From positions 12,070,206-12,134,205 of the forward strand of contig CM060105.1 of NCBI GenBank assembly GCA_030522415.1: a DNA stretch of 64,000 nucleotides, written 5' to 3'. The translations under genes were made by a program, and so were the position numbers. Within the stretch, counting starts at the first letter, position 1. The number at the start of each line of letters is the position of its first letter. Below, piece by piece: positions 11,161-23,000 of this stretch. The notes under the pieces are model-generated. The model saw only the letters and a program-made list of their open reading frames with translations, ran no database searches and had not been told where the DNA came from. The stretch comes from Channallabes apus (lineage: Eukaryota; Chordata; Actinopteri; Siluriformes; Clariidae).

Positions 11161-11424
11161 ATTTAATATTGGCATAATATCCCTGCCCCAATTCTCACAG
11201 CTGTACAGTATGAATTGAAATAATAACAGTAGTGTTTTTCTTTACTGAATAGGCAGAGCCTCTGAATAGGCAGAGCCGTTGATGTCTTTGGTTTCGGCTG
11301 TGAGTGGATGCGCTGTAGTAATCCACGTTTTATACAAATTACATAACCTTTTTTCAGTCATGATATACTAACATATATTTCAGTCATGATTTCAGTCATG
11401 ATATACTAACATATTTTAGTATAA

Positions 11425-11940
11425 AATATACTAAAGACGGCACACGACGTCCTGGTCATCGGAGACTCCATCGTTCGTCACGTGCGTGCTACCACGGCTA
11501 AAGGTAAGGTGCACACACGCTGTTTACCTGGTGCACGTGTTCTTGATGTTGCTGCACAGGTGCCTGCTGCCCTGAGGAGGAACATTGGAGCTGTGGTTCT
11601 TCATGCCGGCACGAACGACACCAGGCTGAGGCAGACGGAGATCCTAAAGAAGGACTTCAGGAGCCTGGTCGAGAAGGTCCGCAGCACATCACCCACGACA
11701 ATGATCATCGTATCTGGACCGCTTCCCACATTTCAGCGAGGAATCGAGAAGTTCAGTAGATTATTTGCTTTTAATGAATGGTTACAATCTTGGTGTCAAC
11801 AACAGAAATTACGCTTTGTTGATAACTGGAATGTTTTCTGGGAGCGTCCTAGGCTCTATCACACCGATGGCCTACACCCTAGCAGAGCTGGAGCAGCGGT
11901 CCTCTCTGACAACATCTCCAGAACACTACGAACCATCTGA
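11425..11940 (+). CDS. LINE ORF1, C-terminal SGNH/GDSL esterase domain (partial)
   Basis: The frame is open from 11425 to a TGA at 11938-11940; the true start is missing. SGNH hydrolase blocks are visible: the nucleophile block VIGDSIVRH near the start, HAGTNDTR in the middle, and DGLHPSRAG near the end with the Asp-His pair. Esterase domains of this kind occur in ORF1 of CR1/L2-clade LINEs and may aid lipid or membrane interaction. ORF2 follows in the same reading frame with no other stop between them. Confidence 0.8.
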   Translation, partial: NILKTAHDVLVIGDSIVRHVRATTAKGKVHTRCLPGARVLDVAAQVPAALRRNIGAVVLHAGTNDTRLRQTEILKKDFRSLVEKVRSTSPTTMIIVSGPLPTFQRGIEKFSRLFAFNEWLQSWCQQQKLRFVDNWNVFWERPRLYHTDGLHPSRAGAAVLSDNISRTLRTI

Positions 11941-14900
11941 CTGGCGGTAAGTCATACTGTAGATTCCAAACATATTAGCCACATCACAACTCACCGTAGT
12001 GATAGACGCACACACATAGCTTGTCCTATAGAAACTGTGTCTGTTCCCCGAATACTGAGAAAAAAGAATAAATTTGTTAAATTTGCCCGAAACAATCTGA
12101 TAACCATAAAACCAGAAAAAGGCAAAATAAGTAGTCAAAATCCACCTCTAAAGTTTGGACTACTCAACATTAGATCCCTTGCGCCTAAAGCACTTATTGT
12201 TAATGAAATTATCTCAGATTATTGCCTTGACGCACTCTGTCTCACTGAAACCTGGCTTAAACCAAATGAATATTTTGGTCTGAATGAGTCTACTCCGTCA
12301 GGATATTTCTATAAGCACGAGCCCCGTCTAATTGGTCGCGGCGGTGGTGTCGCCACTATCTACAATGATGTACTCACTGTTACCCAGAAAATAAGGCCCA
12401 GGTTTAATTCATTTGAAGTGCTTATCATTAATGTTGCACTAAATGAAATACGTAATAAACCCTTGCTATATTTTACCTTGGCCACCGTGTACAGACCCCC
12501 GGGGCCATATGGCGATTTTCTTAAAGAATTTGGACATCTGCTATCAGACCTATTGGTTAACTCTGACAAAGTATTGATAGTAGGAGACTTTAACATTCAT
12601 GTAGATGATGCTAACGACGCTTTAGCACTCACATTTATGGATTTACTAAATTCCTTTGGGGTTAAGCAAAATATAATTGGAGCAACTCACCGCTTTAATC
12701 ATACGCTAGATTTAATTATATCCCATGGTATAGATGTCTCTAATATAGAGATCATACCTCAAAGTGATGATATCACAGATCATCACCTCCTGACATATAC
12801 TCTACCCGTAGAACAGATTAGCTGTGTCTCCCCACGCTATCAATCTGTTAGAAATATGAATCCCACCACTAAAGACAGATTCACAAGTAATCTGCCGGAT
12901 CTGTCCCAATTTCTTATTAGACCCCTAAATGCAGATGATCTAGATGAAGTGACTAGCAGCATGGGCACTATTTTTACCAGTACATTAGACACTGTTGCTC
13001 CCATCAGATTAAAAAAAGTCAGAGATAAAACATTGGCACCGTGGTACAACAGTCATACTCGCGCCCTAAAGAGAGCAACCCGTAACCTCGAGCGAAAATG
13101 GAGGAAAACTAAATTAGAAGTTTTTCGAATTGCGTATAAAGACAGTATGTGCAGCTATAGACAGGCTCTAAAAACTGCTAGGACCGAGCATCTTAGCCAA
13201 CTGATAGCAAGAAACCAAAACAATCCCAGGTTCTTATTTAGTACAGTGGCTCGCTTAACAAAACCTAAGATGCCCGCAGAGAGTATCCCATCACAGTTTA
13301 GAAGTGAAGACTTTATGGACTTCTTTAATGAAAAAATCAATAATATCAGGAAGAAAATAATGGAGGTTCAACCTCTAATAGTATCTCACGATCCAGTTCA
13401 GCCTATAGCTTCACATTTAGATTTTCACTGCTTTACAGGTATAGGACAGGAAGAGCTGTATAAACTCATCACCTCGGCTAAATCAACAACGTGCCTGTTA
13501 GACCCAATCCCAACCAGACTTTTAAAAGAAGTGATGCTTACGGTTGGAGAGCCACTCCTAAACATTATTAATTCTTCATTACATCTAGGTCACGTCCCTA
13601 AACCTTTCAAGTTAGCAGTTATTAAGCCGCTTCTTAAAAAATCTAATTTGGACGCGAATGAAATAAAAAATTACAGACCGATCTCAAACCTCCCGTTCAT
13701 ATCAAAAATACTAGAAAAAGTAGTATCAGCTCAAATTTGCACATTCTTGCAGGATAACAACATCCTTGAAGAATTTCAGTCAGGTTTCAGGCCCCATCAT
13801 AGCACAGAAACTGCACTAGTTAAGATTACAAATGACTTGTTTTTAGCTTCAGACCAAGGCTGCATCTCATTGCTAGTCCTGCTCGATCTTAGTGCTGCAT
13901 TCGACACTATAGATCATAATATTCTCATAGATCGCTTACAAAATTATATAGGCATTCAGGGACAGGCACTAAAATGGTTTAGATCTTACCTGTCTGATCG
14001 CTACCATTTTGTAGATCTAAATGGAGAACCGTCTGGTATAATGCCAGTCAAATATGGGGTCCCACAAGGGTCAGTTTTAGGACCTCTGTTGTTCTCAATA
14101 TACATGCTTCCCTTGGGTAACATCATTAGAAGACATGGGATTAGTTTCCATTGTTATGCTGATGATACCCAATTATATATCTCAACTAAACCAGACGAAA
14201 TACCTAAGTTGTCTAGATTAACTGAGTGTGTCCAGGACATAAAAGATTGGATGACCAATAACTTTCTTTTATTAAATTCAGATAAGACAGAGATATTACT
14301 TATTGGCCCAAAAACCAGCACACAACAGCTTTCACAATTCAGCTTGCGCTTAGAAGGATGTACTGTTATTACCAGCTCAGCAGTAAAAGATCTGGGAGTA
14401 ATATTAGACAGTAACTTGTCTTTTGAAAATCACATTTCAAATATCACAAAAACAGCCTTTTTCCATCTTCGAAATATTGCTAAACTTAGGAACATCTTAT
14501 CCGTATCTGATGCAGAAAAACTAGTTCATGCATTCATGACCTCCAGACTGGACTATTGTAATGCATTACTAGGTGGTTGTCCTGCATCCTCAATAAACAA
14601 GCTTCAGTTAATCCAAAATGCAGCTGCCAGGGTTCTCACTAGATCCAGAAAATATGATCATATAACCCCAATATTATCATCCCTGCACTGGCTACCTGTT
14701 CAGTTTAGAATAAATTACAAAATAGTATTACTTACATACAAGGCCTTAAATGGTTTAGCTCCCACATACCTAACCAGTCTTCTGATACGCTACAATCCAC
14801 CACGCGCCTTAAGATCACAAAACTCCGGACTTCTGGTAGTTCCCAGAATTTCAAAATCTACAAAAGGGGGTAGGGCTTTTTCATATTTAGCTCCAAAGCT

Positions 14901-14997
14901 TTGGAATAGCCTTCCAGACAGTGTCCGGGGAGCAGACACGGTTTCTCAGTTCAAAAGTAGACTCAAGACGCATCTTTTTAATCTGGCATACACATAA
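11941..14997 (+). CDS. LINE ORF2: AP-like endonuclease and reverse transcriptase
   Basis: Open from just after the ORF1 TGA to the stop at 14995-14997; no ATG lies near the front, and the first alternative start (GTG) at 12037 gives 986 aa. Residues counted from there: endonuclease about 45-260 ([31 protein letters not shown]), reverse transcriptase about 490-760 ([16 protein letters not shown] at about 617, [17 protein letters not shown] at about 706). It would nick target DNA and reverse transcribe the element's RNA on the chromosome. The absence of stops points to a fairly young copy. How ORF2 is started is open: readthrough of UGA-CUG or reinitiation. Confidence 0.9.
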   Translation: MAVSHTVDSKHISHITTHRSDRRTHIACPIETVSVPRILRKKNKFVKFARNNLITIKPEKGKISSQNPPLKFGLLNIRSLAPKALIVNEIISDYCLDALCLTETWLKPNEYFGLNESTPSGYFYKHEPRLIGRGGGVATIYNDVLTVTQKIRPRFNSFEVLIINVALNEIRNKPLLYFTLATVYRPPGPYGDFLKEFGHLLSDLLVNSDKVLIVGDFNIHVDDANDALALTFMDLLNSFGVKQNIIGATHRFNHTLDLIISHGIDVSNIEIIPQSDDITDHHLLTYTLPVEQISCVSPRYQSVRNMNPTTKDRFTSNLPDLSQFLIRPLNADDLDEVTSSMGTIFTSTLDTVAPIRLKKVRDKTLAPWYNSHTRALKRATRNLERKWRKTKLEVFRIAYKDSMCSYRQALKTARTEHLSQLIARNQNNPRFLFSTVARLTKPKMPAESIPSQFRSEDFMDFFNEKINNIRKKIMEVQPLIVSHDPVQPIASHLDFHCFTGIGQEELYKLITSAKSTTCLLDPIPTRLLKEVMLTVGEPLLNIINSSLHLGHVPKPFKLAVIKPLLKKSNLDANEIKNYRPISNLPFISKILEKVVSAQICTFLQDNNILEEFQSGFRPHHSTETALVKITNDLFLASDQGCISLLVLLDLSAAFDTIDHNILIDRLQNYIGIQGQALKWFRSYLSDRYHFVDLNGEPSGIMPVKYGVPQGSVLGPLLFSIYMLPLGNIIRRHGISFHCYADDTQLYISTKPDEIPKLSRLTECVQDIKDWMTNNFLLLNSDKTEILLIGPKTSTQQLSQFSLRLEGCTVITSSAVKDLGVILDSNLSFENHISNITKTAFFHLRNIAKLRNILSVSDAEKLVHAFMTSRLDYCNALLGGCPASSINKLQLIQNAAARVLTRSRKYDHITPILSSLHWLPVQFRINYKIVLLTYKALNGLAPTYLTSLLIRYNPPRALRSQNSGLLVVPRISKSTKGGRAFSYLAPKLWNSLPDSVRGADTVSQFKSRLKTHLFNLAYT

Positions 14998-15654
14998 CTC
15001 ATCCCAGTACTCATACTCCAGTACACCTATACCGAATGGCAACTACGCTAATTCTCCCCATCTGTTCTGTATTTCTCTACCCATCCCGAGGCATCGGGAG
15101 ATTTTGCCAGCTTCAGTAGACAAAGGCCGACCCTGCGAGGTTCCTGAGGCACCCAGAGAAGGACCAGCTCCAACTGGATTCAGCTTTATGATGGTTGGAG
15201 CTACACATGCTGCTCCTGTGCTTCCAGTGATCCAGACCTCATCTGCCCTCTGCACCTACTGACTCGTCCCTATGCTGAACTGGTCTTCATGACCATTTAA
15301 ATAATTTCTGTCATATTGATTTTTCACCTGCACAACACAAGATGTTATATCATTTCTATCTGTTATCGCCCAAATGAGGATGGGTTCCCTGTTGAGTCTG
15401 GTTCCTCTCAAGGTTTCTTCCTAATGCCATCTCAGGGAGTTTTTCCTTGCCACCGTCGCCGTCACCCTTGGCTTGCTCATCAGAGACATTTCATTCATTC
15501 ATCTCATTATTATCTGCACATTTTTCTCACACATCCACAATTCCAATTATTTTCTTTTCTATAATTATTATTATTATTATTTGTTTTTATTTATTTTCTA
15601 TTATAATTTTATTTATTTACTTATTACTTTATATATAATTATTCTATATATATA

Positions 15655-15690
<36 letters not shown>

Positions 15691-15786
15691 TTAAATTAAA
15701 TTTCTTAAATTTTTGTGAAGCTGCTTTGAGACAATGACCATTGTTAAAAGCGCTATATAAATAAAATTGAATTGAATTGAATTGAA
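14998..15786 (+). other. LINE 3' UTR with poly-T tract and GAATT tail
   Basis: Non-coding. It contains an AT-rich run at 15560-15660, about 30 T at 15660-15689, the conserved CR1/L2-type tail AAGCTGCTTTGAGACAATG, and a terminal array of GAATT units that probably served as the priming tail. Short ORFs across it have no support. Confidence 0.75.
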
Positions 15787-17800
15787 TATTTTTTGCCGTG
15801 TAGTGCGCGCAACATCTAAAGGGCGAGCGTTCACACAGCTGACCAAATCGTCATTAGCGTGCCCCTCCCCCAAACAGCGCAGCGAGGAGCATTTACATTT
15901 AAACAGGTTTTACAGGTGTGCTTTGCAAAGTCAGACACATACAAATGCAAATTATACACCCCCCCTAAGGGTGAATAGCTGTTCTCACCTACAGTATACA
16001 CTCGGAGAAACTAGAATGAGCAAGAATGAGATTTTTCTTACCATAACATATAGTGTTATTAATCACTCTACACTGTTTTTAATTACTTTTAATTTTATTT
16101 ATAAATAAACAAACCAAATAAAATTATTCCATGTGTATTTACCCTTTGTAAAATAACATTAAAAATGATGGGTCGTGTATCGAGCGATTAAAAAACAATA
16201 CAAGGCACGTTATGATAAGGAACCTTTCTACAGTACAGTATCTCTTCCATTTCAGTGATTAAAAAACGGTAAAAATGTCAATTTTGGAATCCACAGACGC
16301 TCAAACAGCAAAAGAACATGATAATAATAATCAAAATAATATTATTATTCTTTTTGCTTTTTATGTCCACCATTTAATAATGATTTAATTATCAATAATT
16401 AAAGCTGCTCACATCGCGCGCTTTCACTTTAAAAATGCAGTGTTTAATCAGCAAGTATATGTCGCCTCTCTTTATGATTGATAAATATTCTGACTGAAAC
16501 AAATCTGCTCGTGTCGGATTGTTCATTTTTGAAAGAGGAGGGGAAACGTTTGCATGATCCTGCGTGTGCGCCTTTAACTTTGATCTAAAGTCAGATGAAC
16601 GCGCGCGCCGATATGAGAGATTAGATCTTTCAGCACGCCGATGTCAGTCCCTATAGCAAGGAGCATTTACTTATATCTAAACATAAATCACTGATCACAT
16701 TTAAACAATTTATTCATACAGATGTACATGTTTTATAGGTTTGTTACTGAAGAACTTTGGGTTCATTTTCTGACGCGCTCAAGTTCACCAAAATCAATAC
16801 AGAACCCCGTTTACTTTATTTATTTAACAAAATCATAAAGTTTTTTCGTCATTGTGAGTGCACCTAAATAAAAGTAGAGTCTTTGCCGAGTTTTGATCTA
16901 AAGTCAGATGAACGCGCGCGCCGATATGAGAGATTAGATATCTCTTTCAGCAAACACATATTAATGGTGTTAAATAAGCGCTATGCGGCGCTGGGAGAAA
17001 CGCACGCCGATGTCAGTCCCTAGCATTTACTTACATCTAAACTGAGTCATTTACATAAATCACTGATCACATTTAAACAATTTATTCATACAGATGTACA
17101 TGTTTTATAGGTTTGTTACTGAAGAACTTTGTCAGCGGGCACACCTAATAATAAATGCCGGATTATTATTATTATTTTTATTTATAGTTTTATATAAATA
17201 AAAATGCTTTTATAAATGTGGGCTACTGTTATCTACTTCAAATATTTGTTAAAACAGCGGGGGAAATTCACTCTGACCATTTTAATAATTCATTGATAAG
17301 GTAGTGATTCCTTTGGCTGTGCTGATCATGTCATCTCGTCGTCAGTGAGCGCGCCTATAATTCACTTCTCATACGAATGACATAATCTAATATTTTTTTT
17401 TCATTAGTTTATATTAAAGCAGATATTTCTCTTTCTATAAGTATATATTTTTCACGTCTGTGAGGCGAGTATACACGGAGTTTGGGTTCATTTTCTGACG
17501 CACCAAAATCAATACAGAACCCCGTTTACTTTATTTATTTAACAAAATCATAAAGTTTTTCGTCATTGTGTGTGCACCTAAATAAAAGTAGAGTCTTATG
17601 AGTCTTATGAAAGCTCTAAGATGACACAAGACCCTACACACGTAGCCTTTCTACTATAATTACACAGTTTACAACGTTTACGTTGCTTAAATTCGATCCT
17701 AAAAAACTGAATTTAATTTTAATTATAAATTTGTACTGTAATGTTACTACTGTGATTATGAATTCGTTTATTTACAATGTTTCACTTTATTTTATCTGCA
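15787..17800. repeat. Non-coding duplicated sequence
   Basis: 16083-16410 matches 9405-9700. A segment beginning AGTCAGATGAACGCGCGCGC occurs at about 16583 and 16899 (and 10692), each running into the ACAATTTATTCATACAGATG stretch. 16740-16885 is repeated at 17477-17600. Together this is a run of imperfect tandem duplications. I see no gene in it. Confidence 0.7.
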
Positions 17801-18258
17801 ACGACGTGCAGCTGTGGACGACCTGCGCCTCATTAAGCCTGGAGAGAACGAGCTGATGCCTGAGGCGTCAGTCTATAGTTATATAGCGCCACTCAGCGGT
17901 AAAAGCCAGCAAACGCACAAACCCAAATGCTGACGCCATACGCTGCGACGGTAGAAGTCGCATACTGCCTGTGCACCCACTGTATAATAATAAAACTAGT
18001 AATGCTAATGACAGACTTAAGTGTTGCATAAAATTACCAAATAAATTGACATTTCTAAAAATAAATGAAAGGCATCTGACATACCTTTTCAATTGTCCAG
18101 TGGTCTTTATCTAATGATGTCTGACTCAGGAAAATATTTCATATTGTAAAATATAAAAATAAATCTTTTTGTGTAACAGTAACACCAGTAAAAGAGATGG
18201 CACTGACCCCATACCAGTTATGATCAGCAGATCCTCACAAAAATCTGCAAACTAGTAA
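17801..18258. other. Non-coding stretch
   Basis: Nothing recognisable. The minus ORF at 17868-18092 has no family likeness. A poly-A run follows at 18259-18277. Confidence 0.4.
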
Positions 18259-18264
18259 AAAAAA

Positions 18265-18550
18265 AAAAAAAAAAACTAAACTACAGTGCTTTGAGATTCT
18301 GGTCCATGATGACCTAATCACATCACACAGTTCCTGTAGGTTCTTCAGGTGCTCCTTCGTGCTGTGAATCTCCTGTTGTTCCACACCCCAAAGGTGTTCT
18401 ACTGGATTCAGATCCTGTAACTGGGAATGCCACTGAACTCATTGTAGTGTTCATGAATCCAGAGATGACGTTTGCTTTGTGACATGGTCCATTCTCATGC
18501 TGGAAGAAGACATTAGAAGATACTAAACCTTCTGGTGTTTATGTGATTAA
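18265..18550 (-). pseudogene. Degenerate Tc1-like transposase, 3' third
   Basis: Read on the minus strand across shifting frames, this resembles the end of a DD34E Tc1 transposase: a GPCHKA block, then DLNPVEHLWGV with the catalytic Glu, then a C-terminal helix ending near RSSWTRISKHC. Frameshifts and stops break it and the N-terminal part is missing. Confidence 0.6.
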
Positions 18551-19620
18551 GGCTTGCGGTGTCTTATCCAGTGATCAGAGGTTGTTATATATTCAGTTTA
18601 GAATCGTGTGCAGTCTGATTCACTGTGCACAATGCACACACACACCACGTCTCTGAGTCTGTTTAATTAGTTATAAATATAAATTAGTTCTGTGTTGTCT
18701 GTTCCCCAACATAGAAATGCAGGAACACTGGAGTCTTCATCTCACACACAGATGTTCACGACAACCTGAAAATAAAAGAAAAACATCTGAATCAATAAAC
18801 ACAAACTGGATTTTTGTACTTTATGATCAGCAGCATGTAATCATCTCTGCTCCAAGAGAAACATTATCATTTTCTGTTTATTATTTTATTCAACATTTAT
18901 TCATACATGTACAATATCTGAGTTAGAACATTTAGCTAAAACAAATGAGAACTTCCACAAGTTCTAACAGGAAAGTGAGCAGACGTTTATCATCACATCA
19001 CTGCTCTTATACAATCACAGGCTTTAGAGCTTTTTATAAAGTAACTCACACTGCTGTGTGTTTTATCTCCTGTTCTACATGTATATTTAAGTGCAGACTT
19101 TAAGAAGAAGCGGAGGTGAAGTTTACAGGAATGACAGAAGACACGGTGAGGAGGTGGAGAGCTGGAAGGAGTGTCAGAGTGAGTAAAGTAGCTGATTAAA
19201 TCTAATATTTGTGGCAGTTTGGCATTAAAGATGATGATTTTCATGAGTTTTTATGAGAGTTGAGGAGAAAGTCTGCTGCTTATCAGAAACAGGGAAAAGC
19301 TGAGATCATCTTATTCAGACAGAAGCAGCAGTATGAAGTCAGAGATAGCAGCGTGTCACAAGGAGACCAGCTGTTCATTTACAATCACTCTCATGCACTC
19401 AGGTGGGATGTTTTATAAACTCCGTCTGACTCCCTGTCTTCTGCTTTCACATAAAGTTTAAATCAACACCAAACAGCATTAAAGATAATTGTTAGAAAAA
19501 GTCTGATTAAATAGAATAAAGTGACATTTTAACTCTGTAATCTGATATTTACTGGAACTAAAGAGAAATGCACAAGCTAATGCTAATGTACAAAATAATG
19601 CTAATCAGTCTGTTAATGTT
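18551..19620. other. 3' flank of the NLR gene
   Basis: No further exon was recognised below the NLR stop at 19621; in particular no B30.2 domain, which some fish NLRs carry. TTTATT motifs (AATAAA on the gene strand) lie at about 18880-18905 and could end the transcript. Confidence 0.4.
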
Positions 19621-19825
19621 TCAGTGTTTATATAAAGAGATCATTACTGACCACAGTGCCTGTAGTTTGTAATGTTCATCGTCCTTAAGGTCAGAGAGAC
19701 ACTTCACTCCTGAGTCTCCTATTTTATTCCCAAACAGATTCAGTAGTCTCAGGTGTGAGGGGTTTGATCTCAGAGCTGAAGCGAGAGCAGCACAGCCTTC
19801 ATCTGAGACACCACAACACTGCAAC
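19621..19825 (-). CDS. NLR exon 7: last LRR exon and stop
   Basis: The same LRR unit as exons 5-6 ([33 protein letters not shown]), ending in a terminal segment [13 protein letters not shown] and a short tail to the stop. I chose it as the last exon because the frame ends without a donor. Confidence 0.8.
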
Positions 19826-19877
19826 CTGCAGAGACACAATGACACACACTTCACTCTCTCAGGATATAAACTTCAAG

Positions 19878-19909
<32 letters not shown>

Positions 19910-19978
19910 AGAAAGAGAGAGAAAACTTGCATTTTACCTAAAGTATGTTATTTTAATCAGCAATGATACCGGTGTTCT

Positions 19979-20043
<65 letters not shown>

Positions 20044-23000
20044 CTGATGGTGTTCTCTACTTTAGTTCTGTGTTACTATATGAATGGATTTGAGTCTGTG
20101 GGTTTATTCATAGACATTCTGTATTTATGATTAAATGTGTAATAAGATTTTTAAGATTTTCTATTTTAAAATGTTAGAGAAAGAACTAATGAGGAAATCT
20201 GCATGGGTTTAATACTGCTTGTCCACTGGACTGTTTCTGTAATACAGATCTGGCAACCCTGTTCATAGCAGATAGACACAGATGTAGTGAAATAATCCTC
20301 AGTAACAGAACTAATGTTCATCTCTGAGAATGTCACTGCTGCTTTTAAACCCTGCAGCTCACACAGTGCAGTTAGTTTGTGTCTCAGCTGCAGTTTGTGT
20401 GATTAGTTACAGTGTTGTAGTAAATTTCACAGTCATTTCAGACACACTGCAGTCGCATCAAGTCAGGTTTTGTGCTGCAGCTTCTCACATACGTACATCT
20501 GACCCAAAGACTCTGTGACAAATCATCAGTGTGCAGTGAAAAGAAACAATCTTCCTCCTCAGGACATTGATGATGAACCTAAAACCTCTGCTTCAGTCTC
20601 ACTATTAGAGAATGTGTCTTACTGAGGAGCAGGTCATGTGACTCTCAGAGAGATGATCTTACACCAGTGTCTCCAGTTTACAGTCAGGATTCTCCAGTAC
20701 AGCAGAGACACACTTCACTCCTGAGTCTTCTAGTTTATTACTGGACAGACTCAGGTCTCTCAGGTGTGAGGGGTTTGATCTCAGAGCTGAAGTCAGAGCA
20801 GCACAGCCCTCATCTGAGACACCACAACCACACAACCTGCAGAGACACAATGACACACACTTCATCAACACATTTACATCCTGGATTATTATTTTATTTT
20901 TAAGATGGTGAGTCTACAAAATGGTTCTCTAACAGACTTATAGTGCACTATACAGGGGGAATAATCATGTTTCTCCATAACCTTTGTTTAATAACACTAG
21001 ACATTTATATAACACTATAGATTTATATTACTGCAGAATCACGGAAGTAAAAGTCTGAATCAGGGTGAAAAACAAACACCACCATTAATTTAAACCAAGT
21101 TATACTAATTTCAGGCCTAAAGTGTTACTTTTGAGGAGAATCAAAACTCATGTCTTTAATAAACAATATTACTGACTGATAATTTATTACTAAATAAAGT
21201 TTTACAGTAAATAAATGTACAGTACTGTGTAAAAGTCTTAGACACATGTACATAAGTGCTGTAGAGCGAGGATGACTTTTGTACAGTAACAAGTACCACA
21301 ATGGAGTACAAGGTCAGCTGAAGGTCAAATGTGTGTTTTAACTTTGTGATTTAAATATCTGACTCCAAGACATTTAATTAATTATCTTATAATGTATAAT
21401 CTTTTAGTTATTGTTAGAAGTGTAATATCTCAGTGTTGTATTTACATATAAGCTGGCCAAAGCCAAAACAAGGAAACATAAAGCATCAGTTTTCTATTAA
21501 CAGAATAAGGATTATATAAGACTTCTAAACTCCTCCCACTGTCCAGAACATTCTGTAGAGCTTCAGAAACCAGTACAGCACATGACACCTTCCACACGCT
21601 CAGAGAACTATGGAGGCAGATCGGTCTCATAAATAATTCACACAAAAGACACAATATGTTCACATGCGTAAAACCCAATTCACGTGCACGAAAAAAAATA
21701 TATTCACAAAAAAATACATTCACGTGCACAAAAAATATACATATTCATAATATTCAATTCACATATGTACAACTGTGTAAAAAATTCTGAATGTTTAAAA
21801 TTCACGAGTGCATCATGGGCTGTGCATGTGAAAATCGACTTACGTCTTTGAAGACAAGAGCTGGTGGTTATTGGTGCCCTGGATGAAATTATACATATTC
21901 CAGTTGATGTCATGACAGCCCTGTCAAATCTAATCAACCTCATACAGCTTCAGTGGATCAGACAAAAAAAAAAATAAATAAATAAATATATTATTCTACA
22001 TTGTAAAGTTTTGCTGAAGGCGTCCAAAAACTGCATGAATCTCCTTTGAACAGTTGATATTGAGATGTTTCTGCTACTTCTGCTCTGTAAAGACTTCATA
22101 ACGCCTCTAATCTGAGCTGCTGTTTATTGGTCATTTTTCAGGCTGATAACTCTAAATGAACTTCTCGTCTGCAGCAGAGGTAGGTTTTGGTCTCGTCCTC
22201 CTGGGACGGCCTTCATGAGAGACAGTTTCATTATGGTGCTTGATGGATTTTGCAAATGCACTTGACAATACTGTTCTTGCAAGAACTATTACAGAAAGGC
22301 CGACCTCTGTGTCTTAAAATAACAACTAACTGTTGTTTCTGTTGTTGTTACATAATTACCTAATTCCATATGTGTTATTTTATAGTTTTGAAATCCCCAG
22401 TATTGTTGTAGAATGTAGAAAATAAATCACTAAACAAAAACTAAGACATTTGCCAGCTGCTATGTAATGCTGGTGTTATTTTATTTGATCAATTAACTCC
22501 TGTCACCTGTTGAAACAGTCTTTTATAATTATTGATAATTCACTCAAAGCTGCATGAATGGATAAATGGAGAGTCATGATTTTCGATTCTTTACAATAAA
22601 AATAATTCTCCAACAAAATAATAAGACTCAAGGCTTTACTTATTGCATTACTGGATAAATCAACATTTTAACTAATCTCTTGAATGAATGAATGAATGAA
22701 TGAATGACATTTTTAGCAACCACTTGTCTTCACCTCCTGATGCAATGGATACGACGTTTATTTAAAGCTAAAGTTACTTTTAACAGATTTTAAATTTTCA
22801 AAAACTCTATTTTGGTTTGTATGATAGACGTTTATGTTATAGACGATAGATGATTAATGTTTATCTCAGAAATACAAACTTTTATGCCAGTACCTCTGAT
22901 AATTTGAATTATTGTAAGGAAATCATATTGTAAGAAATAATGGTGACTGAAGAGACTGTTTGTGAAACTGTTTAATAAAACCTATAAATGACACCCGCTC

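Larger units (their letters stand above)
11425..15786 (+). mobile_element. CR1/L2-type LINE, 5'-truncated
   Basis: The element has a partial ORF1 with an SGNH esterase domain, a full-length ORF2 (endonuclease plus reverse transcriptase), and a 3' UTR with the stretches GATGGGTTCCCTGTTGAGTC and AAAGCGCTATATAAATAAA common at fish CR1/L2 3' ends, ending in repeated GAATT units at about 15765-15786. The 5' end is cut in ORF1 at about 11437. Neither ORF has an internal stop. I could not define a target duplication. Confidence 0.85.

Noticed and set aside
19881..20040. Repeats as a possible CRISPR-like array
   Set aside because: Simple dinucleotide repeats; no spaced direct repeats anywhere in the window.
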